From the NCBI RefSeq assembly GCF_900091465.1, contig NZ_FMHV01000002.1, forward strand, positions 2,604,001-2,668,000: a stretch of DNA of 64,000 nt, read 5' to 3'. This document shows, piece by piece, positions 59,703-64,000 of this stretch (position 1 is its first letter; each line of letters starts with the position of its first letter). Below the pieces are notes generated by a model. The model was given only the letters and a program-made list of their open reading frames with translations. It was not told the DNA's origin and did no database searches. The stretch comes from Micromonospora rhizosphaerae (GTDB lineage Bacteria > Actinomycetota > Actinomycetes > Mycobacteriales > Micromonosporaceae). The translations under genes were made by a program, and so were the position numbers.

Positions 59703-60989
59703 ATGACACGTCAGGTTCGCACGCGCCGAAAAGTCGTGTGCGCGGTCGTCGCCGGTATCCTCGCCGCCGGCTCGCCGGTCGCGTTCGTTGCCCCTTCCGC
59801 ATACGCAGCCGACACGGACACTTCCGCCAATGCCGTCATCATCTGGGACCGTAACGCGCAATCCGCGATCTGGGATGTGGCGGGCCAACAGCCGCAGGTC
59901 CAGGCGCGCAGCTTCGCGATGGTGCACGGGGCCATTTACGACGCGGTCAACGCCATCGCCGGACGGCCGTACCAGCCGTACCTGATCGCACCGGCCGCCA
60001 ACGGTCGAGAGTCGGTGAACGCGGCGCTCGGGACCGCGGCCTTCCAGGTGCTCAACTCCTTGTTCCCGGCCCAGCAGGCGCGGCTGCGGACGCAGTACGA
60101 CGAGTGGCTGGCCACCATCCCCAACAGCGGCGCGAAGCGGCGCGGGATCTCAGTGGGCAGCCAGACTGCGGCCGCGATGATCAGCGCGCGGCAGAACGAC
60201 GGGGCGTTCGGCAATCCGGCCTGGCCGGTCGGCACCGAGCCCGGCCAGTGGCGGCCCACCCCGCCGACCAACGCCAACGACGGGGCATGGGTGGCGGAGC
60301 TCAAGCCGTTCCTCATTCCCAGCGCGTCGATGTTCCGCTCGTCCGGCCCGCCGGCGCTCACCAGCGACCAGTATGCCCGCGACTTCAACGAGGTCAAGGC
60401 GATCGGCGCGGTCAACAGCACCATCCGGACGGTCGACCAGACCCAGGCCGCGATCTGGTGGCACGACCGGCACCTGGGCGAATGGGAGATCAAGCGCCAG
60501 CTCGCCACGACGCAGCGGCTGAACACGCTGCAGACGGCGCGGATGTTCGCGATGGTCGACCTCGCCGAGGCCGACGCCACGACCGCCTGTTACAACGAAA
60601 AGGGCGCCTGGATGTTCTGGCGGCCGGTCACCGCGATCCAGCTGGCCGACACCGACAGCAACCCGGCCACCGAGGCCGATCCCAACTGGATGCCGCTACT
60701 CGTCACGCCGCCGCACCCTGACTTCACGTCCGGGCACACGTGCTTCACCGGGGCGAGCATGTTGGCGCTGAGGCACTTCTTCGGCCGGGACGACATTCCG
60801 TTCAGCGCATACAGCGAAGCCTCGGGTACCACTCGGTACTTCGGCAGCTTCTCGCAGGCCATCGCCGAGGTCATCGAGGCCCGCATCTGGGGCGGCATCC
60901 ACACCCGCACGGCTGACGTCGAGGGCGCGAAGATCGGAGCGCAGGTCACCGCGTACATGATCAGTAACTACTTCCGTCCGCGGCGCTGA
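59703..60989 (+). CDS. Secreted vanadium-haloperoxidase-like PAP2 superfamily protein
   Basis: A 428-residue exported protein with a signal peptide ending near SAYAAD (residue ~36). Acid-phosphatase/vanadium-haloperoxidase motifs are present: KGAWMFWRP (Lys-x6-Arg-Pro), PHPDFTSGH (the SGH part, with Thr before) and ARIWGGIHTRTADVEGAKIG (Arg...His). Helical packing around MVHGAIYDAVNAI is typical of vanadium chloroperoxidase-like proteins. Halogenation and phosphatase activity cannot be told apart from sequence. AGGGGG lies 5 bases before the ATG. It is monocistronic and next to the GH6 remnant. Confidence 0.88.
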   Translation: MTRQVRTRRKVVCAVVAGILAAGSPVAFVAPSAYAADTDTSANAVIIWDRNAQSAIWDVAGQQPQVQARSFAMVHGAIYDAVNAIAGRPYQPYLIAPAANGRESVNAALGTAAFQVLNSLFPAQQARLRTQYDEWLATIPNSGAKRRGISVGSQTAAAMISARQNDGAFGNPAWPVGTEPGQWRPTPPTNANDGAWVAELKPFLIPSASMFRSSGPPALTSDQYARDFNEVKAIGAVNSTIRTVDQTQAAIWWHDRHLGEWEIKRQLATTQRLNTLQTARMFAMVDLAEADATTACYNEKGAWMFWRPVTAIQLADTDSNPATEADPNWMPLLVTPPHPDFTSGHTCFTGASMLALRHFFGRDDIPFSAYSEASGTTRYFGSFSQAIAEVIEARIWGGIHTRTADVEGAKIGAQVTAYMISNYFRPRR

Positions 60990-61083
60990 CGCGCCGGGCA
61001 TGACGTGAGAGCCTGGCCCGAGCGTCGATCCGGCACGCGGGCCGGGCCCTCCGCAAGCGACCACCACGGCCGGGGGCGAGGCG

Positions 61084-61683
61084 ATGATCCGGAAGACTGA
61101 GCCAGGCGGCCCACAGACCGCCGAGCTGGCGGAGCTGATCGCTTCGTGTTCGTGGTTTCTCAACGTCCTGGCTGCCGTGCGGGCGGGTGGTCTTCCGGAC
61201 GCATGGGTAGGGGCGGGAGTCCTTCGAGATCTCGTCTGGGGACAGCGATACGGGGGCGGCTTCGACCCGCAGGACGTTCGGGACGTGGACGTTGCATTCT
61301 TCGACCCGAACGATCTCACCCACAGCAATGACGTTGCCGCGACCGAGCTGCTACGACGCCGCGAACCGGCGGTCCCGTGGGAGGCGACCAACCAAGCTGC
61401 CGTGCACACCTGGTACGAAAACGTGTTTGGTACTGGACCAGTCGATGCGCTGCGCTCCATAGCCGACGCCGTCGCCACCTGGCCCGAAACCGCTACGTGC
61501 GTGGCGGTACGTCTCGACCCTGCCGAGACACTGCACGTCTGCGCCCCGTTCGGGCTGGACGACCTGCTCGATGGCGTATGGCGGCGCAACCCAGGAAGGG
61601 TCACCGTAGAGCTGTCACGAGCCCGCCTGGCTCGCCACGAGCCGAGCCGTCGATGGCCGCAGGTGAAGATCATCCCGCCGTAG
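61084..61683 (+). CDS. Nucleotidyltransferase family protein (DUF925/NTP_transf_6-like)
   Basis: A 199-residue protein with VGAGVLRDLVWGQRYG near residue 42 and DVRDVDVAFFDPNDLTHSND near residue 65, the family's acidic core. The last third reads WPETATCVAVRLDPAETLHV and FGLDDLLDGVWRRNPGR, also typical. Such proteins resemble minimal nucleotidyltransferases with no known substrate. GAGGCG precedes the ATG. It has no obvious partner. Confidence 0.8.
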   Translation: MIRKTEPGGPQTAELAELIASCSWFLNVLAAVRAGGLPDAWVGAGVLRDLVWGQRYGGGFDPQDVRDVDVAFFDPNDLTHSNDVAATELLRRREPAVPWEATNQAAVHTWYENVFGTGPVDALRSIADAVATWPETATCVAVRLDPAETLHVCAPFGLDDLLDGVWRRNPGRVTVELSRARLARHEPSRRWPQVKIIPP

Positions 61684-61808
61684 CCATACGACAATCGGGC
61701 CGGTTGCGTCGGCAATTCGCGCTACTCCATCCGTCACATCCTGCCCCGCGCGGTGTGTAATGGCGATGAGCACCGACATCCCTCCATCGTTACCGCTGAG
61801 GAGGAGCT

Positions 61809-62249
61809 ATGGCAGCAGTCGTGTCCAACATCGAGATCGCTCGGCCGCCGGACGAGGTGTTCGCGTATGTCACCGACCCCTCGCGGTTCGCCGAATGGCA
61901 GGACGACGTCGTGCGCGTCGAGGCAGGTGGTCCGCCCGGCGTGGGCTCAAGGTTCACGACAACTCGCCGGATCGGTGGTACGGAACGGACCATGACGCAG
62001 GAGGTTACGGAGAACAATCCCCCCAGGAGCTGGGCCGCGCACGGAATCGATGGACCGGTCAGGCCCAACGCGACGGTTACCGTCGAACCTCTCGACGACG
62101 GCGCCCGGTCGCGGGTGACGTTCGCGCTCGATTTTGAAGGCCGCGGCATCGGCATGCCGCTCGTGCCGATGGTCCGCCGGATGGCTGCGAAGGTGGCGCC
62201 CGTGAGCTACCAGAACCTGAAAGAGCGGCTTGAGCGAGGAGCCTCCTAG
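61809..62249 (+). CDS. SRPBCC (START-like) family protein
   Basis: A 146-residue protein of the polyketide-cyclase/START-like fold. It opens MAAVVSNIEIARPPDEVFAY, then VTDPSRFAEWQDDV, and has RTMTQEVTENNPPRSWAAHG. GAGGAGGAG lies 5-13 bases before the ATG. Ligand unknown. It is convergent with the alpha-galactosidase gene (33 bases apart). Confidence 0.85.
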   Translation: MAAVVSNIEIARPPDEVFAYVTDPSRFAEWQDDVVRVEAGGPPGVGSRFTTTRRIGGTERTMTQEVTENNPPRSWAAHGIDGPVRPNATVTVEPLDDGARSRVTFALDFEGRGIGMPLVPMVRRMAAKVAPVSYQNLKERLERGAS

Positions 62250-62282
62250 CCGCGCCGCCGATCGGGCGAACGCTGCGCGACG

Positions 62283-64000
62283 TCAGTCGACCGCGGTGAC
62301 CTCCAGCAGCAGGGTCTGCTCGGGATGCAGGGCCGGCATCTGCAGCCCCACCGTCCCCAGCACCGCGCCGCTGAGCGTGACCCCCTTCGGCAGCCACCCC
62401 GGCTCGCTGAGCTGCAGCACCGCCGGCCCCGGCACGCCCGCCGCCAGTCGCACCGCGTACCGCCGCTGCCGGTCCAGGCCGGGCAGCCGGACCGTGCCCG
62501 GCACCTGCGCCACCGAGGTGGCCAGCCGCGCGACCGCGTACACCGCCTGGGAGCCGTCACCGGCGACCACGCCGTGCGCCCAGACGGCCGGGTCCGGATG
62601 GTCGACCCGGACCGCCCGCCCGGAGTGCAGCAGCGGGCGGAGCCGCTTGTGCAGCGCGACCCAAGCCGCGAGCTCGGCGCGCTCCGCCGCGGTGATCGCG
62701 CCGATGTCCCACTCGATGCCGTGGTGGCCGAAGAGCGCGGTGGCGGCCCGGAAGCCCAGGTCGTGCACCCGGTGCGTGGTGTGCGAGCGTTCCGGTCCGA
62801 TGTGGCTGCCGACCAGCTCGGGCGGGAGCAGCAGCCCGGTCCAGCGCTGGATGGCCAGCCGTTCCAGGGCGTCGTTGCAGTCGCTGGCCCAGACCCGGTC
62901 GGTCCGGCGCAGGATCTCCAGGTCCACCCGGGCGCCGCCGGACGAGCAGCTCTCGATCTCCACCTCCGGGTGCCGGCGGCGCAGCTCGTCCAGCAGCCGG
63001 TAGACCGCCACGGTCTGCGCGTGGACCCCCGGCCGGCCCTGGTGGCCGGCCTCGGTGAGGTCCCGGTTGTGGTCCCACTTCAGGTACGCGATGCCCTGGT
63101 GCTCGGTGAGCACCGCGTCCAGCCGGGACAGCAGGTGCTCGTACGCGTCCGGGTGGGCGAGGTCGAGCACCTGCTGGTGCCGCCACTCGGGCGGCAGCCG
63201 CCCGGGCACGGACAGCACCCAGTCCGGGTGGGCGCGGAACAGGTCGGAGTCCGGGTTGACCATCTCCGGCTCGACCCAGAGCCCGAACTGCATCCCGAGG
63301 CCGCACACGCGGTCGATCAGCGGTTGCAGCCCGTCCGGCCAGACGTCGTCGTCGACCCACCAGTCGCCGAGCCCGGCCCGGTCGTGCCGGCGCCCCCGGA
63401 ACCAGCCGTCGTCGAGCACGAACCGCTCGACCCCGACCTCCGCGGCCCGGTCGGCGAGCGCGGAGAGCCGGGGCAGCTCGTGGTCGAAGTAGACGGCCTC
63501 CCAGACGTTGAGCGTGACCGGCCGGGGTGGGCGCGGGTGCTGCGGCCGGGCCCGCAGGTGGGTGTGCAGCACGTCGCTGAGCCCGTCCAGCCCGGCGTCG
63601 GACCAGACCGCGTACAGCAGGGGAGTGACGTACTCCTCGCCGGCGGCCAGCACGATCTCCCCGGGGGTGAGCAGCTCAGCACCGCCCAACGTGGACTCAC
63701 CCGTGGGCCGGCGCTCGGCGAAGGTCACGTGGTCGCCACTCCACGCCGTGTGCACCGCCCACACCTCGCCGTGGCCGAAGCCGAAGCCGGCCGTCCCCGC
63801 GACCAGCAGCAGCGTCGCGTCGTGCCCGGTCCGCCCGTGTCGGCCCTCCCGCACCCAGGTGCCCATCGGCCACGGGTGCCGCTGCGGCGCGCGTTCCCGG
63901 CACCAGCGCCCGGTCAAATCGAGCAGCTCGGTGGCGACCGCCGGCACCGGCAGCACCGGGGCCAGCTCTCGCAGCTCGTACGCCCCGGCGCCGTCGTTGC
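62283..64000 (-). CDS. GH36 alpha-galactosidase, N-terminus outside the window
   Basis: Glycoside hydrolase family 36 enzyme that releases alpha-galactose from oligosaccharides such as raffinose. About 572 residues are visible. The motif LDDGWFRGRR precedes the catalytic domain, the nucleophile Asp is in AYLKWDHNRDL, the acid/base Asp is in WASDCNDALERL, and IESCSSGGARVD and GIEWDIGAI are family signatures. A C-terminal beta domain follows. The N-terminal domain lies right of 64000. No signal peptide can be judged. It is convergent with the SRPBCC gene. Confidence 0.93.
   Translation of the reverse strand, partial: NDGAGAYELRELAPVLPVPAVATELLDLTGRWCRERAPQRHPWPMGTWVREGRHGRTGHDATLLLVAGTAGFGFGHGEVWAVHTAWSGDHVTFAERRPTGESTLGGAELLTPGEIVLAAGEEYVTPLLYAVWSDAGLDGLSDVLHTHLRARPQHPRPPRPVTLNVWEAVYFDHELPRLSALADRAAEVGVERFVLDDGWFRGRRHDRAGLGDWWVDDDVWPDGLQPLIDRVCGLGMQFGLWVEPEMVNPDSDLFRAHPDWVLSVPGRLPPEWRHQQVLDLAHPDAYEHLLSRLDAVLTEHQGIAYLKWDHNRDLTEAGHQGRPGVHAQTVAVYRLLDELRRRHPEVEIESCSSGGARVDLEILRRTDRVWASDCNDALERLAIQRWTGLLLPPELVGSHIGPERSHTTHRVHDLGFRAATALFGHHGIEWDIGAITAAERAELAAWVALHKRLRPLLHSGRAVRVDHPDPAVWAHGVVAGDGSQAVYAVARLATSVAQVPGTVRLPGLDRQRRYAVRLAAGVPGPAVLQLSEPGWLPKGVTLSGAVLGTVGLQMPALHPEQTLLLEVTAVD

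Overview
The window is very GC-rich double-stranded chromosomal DNA with the gene style of a mycelial actinobacterium of the Micromonosporaceae (Micromonospora-like). The signs are GTG starts, frequent leaderless genes (a TANNNT -10 box 6-7 bases before the start codon), an F420-type luciferase-like oxidoreductase, mycothiol-type DinB proteins, DUF6458 and DUF2795 proteins, a CebR-type cellobiose operon and an LPxTG-like surface protein. Genus assignment is inference from these traits; no rRNA is present.

Layout. 1-5 kb: a leftward herA-like/sbcD/sbcC DNA-end-processing operon, with sbcC cut by the window edge. 5-8.8 kb: a membrane-anchored alpha/beta hydrolase, a small membrane protein, a RibD-like reductase and a pRiA4b-ORF3-like protein. 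8.9-15 kb: a complete cellobiose/cello-oligosaccharide uptake system (binding protein, two permeases, GH1 beta-glucosidase, LacI-type CebR) with a textbook CebR operator downstream of the promoter. 15-21 kb: a phosphotransferase, two ACT-domain proteins (one fused to GNAT), an aldehyde dehydrogenase and a sortase-type surface protein. 21-24 kb: a GlxA-type AraC regulator, a universal stress protein and an MFS transporter. 24-27.5 kb: a divergent biotin locus, bioB-bsaP leftward and bioF-bioD rightward. 27.5-33.4 kb: an ABC-ATPase stump, a P450 with a methyltransferase, a secreted anchored protein, an alkane hydroxylase (alkB) whose 3' end runs into its neighbour, a DinB-like protein and a TetR regulator.

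33.5-38.8 kb holds five ordinary tRNA genes, including a duplicated Gly/Val pair around a DUF6458 gene, a LamG-PKD secreted protein, a small secreted lysozyme-like protein and an epimerase. 38.8-47.8 kb is a dormancy/hypoxia (DosR-type) island: a DevR/DosR response regulator, a DevS-like haem-GAF kinase with the haem histidine conserved, two Acg-type nitroreductases, two tandem universal stress proteins and a phosphoketolase. DosR-like palindromes lie in front of the regulator, the first nitroreductase and the phosphoketolase. 47.8-56.1 kb: a PP2C phosphatase divergent from a small HTH/Clp_N pair with nested operators, a diacylglycerol-kinase-like lipid kinase, a YihY membrane protein, a double PAP2 phosphatase, an EEP nuclease/phosphatase, a hydrolase and an F420-type oxidoreductase.

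56.2-59.5 kb looks like an accessory patch. It has lower-GC genes of unknown function, a stump of a GntR-type regulator, and a dense array of 12 tRNA-like genes in about 1.1 kb. Several of these are atypical and one lacks the anticodon arm entirely. A GH6 cellulase remnant follows. 59.7-64 kb: a secreted vanadium-haloperoxidase-like PAP2 enzyme, a nucleotidyltransferase, an SRPBCC protein and the C-terminal part of a GH36 alpha-galactosidase that runs off the right edge.

The best candidates for a second look are the tRNA array, the DosR-type regulon island, the HTH/Clp_N module and the alkB fusion.
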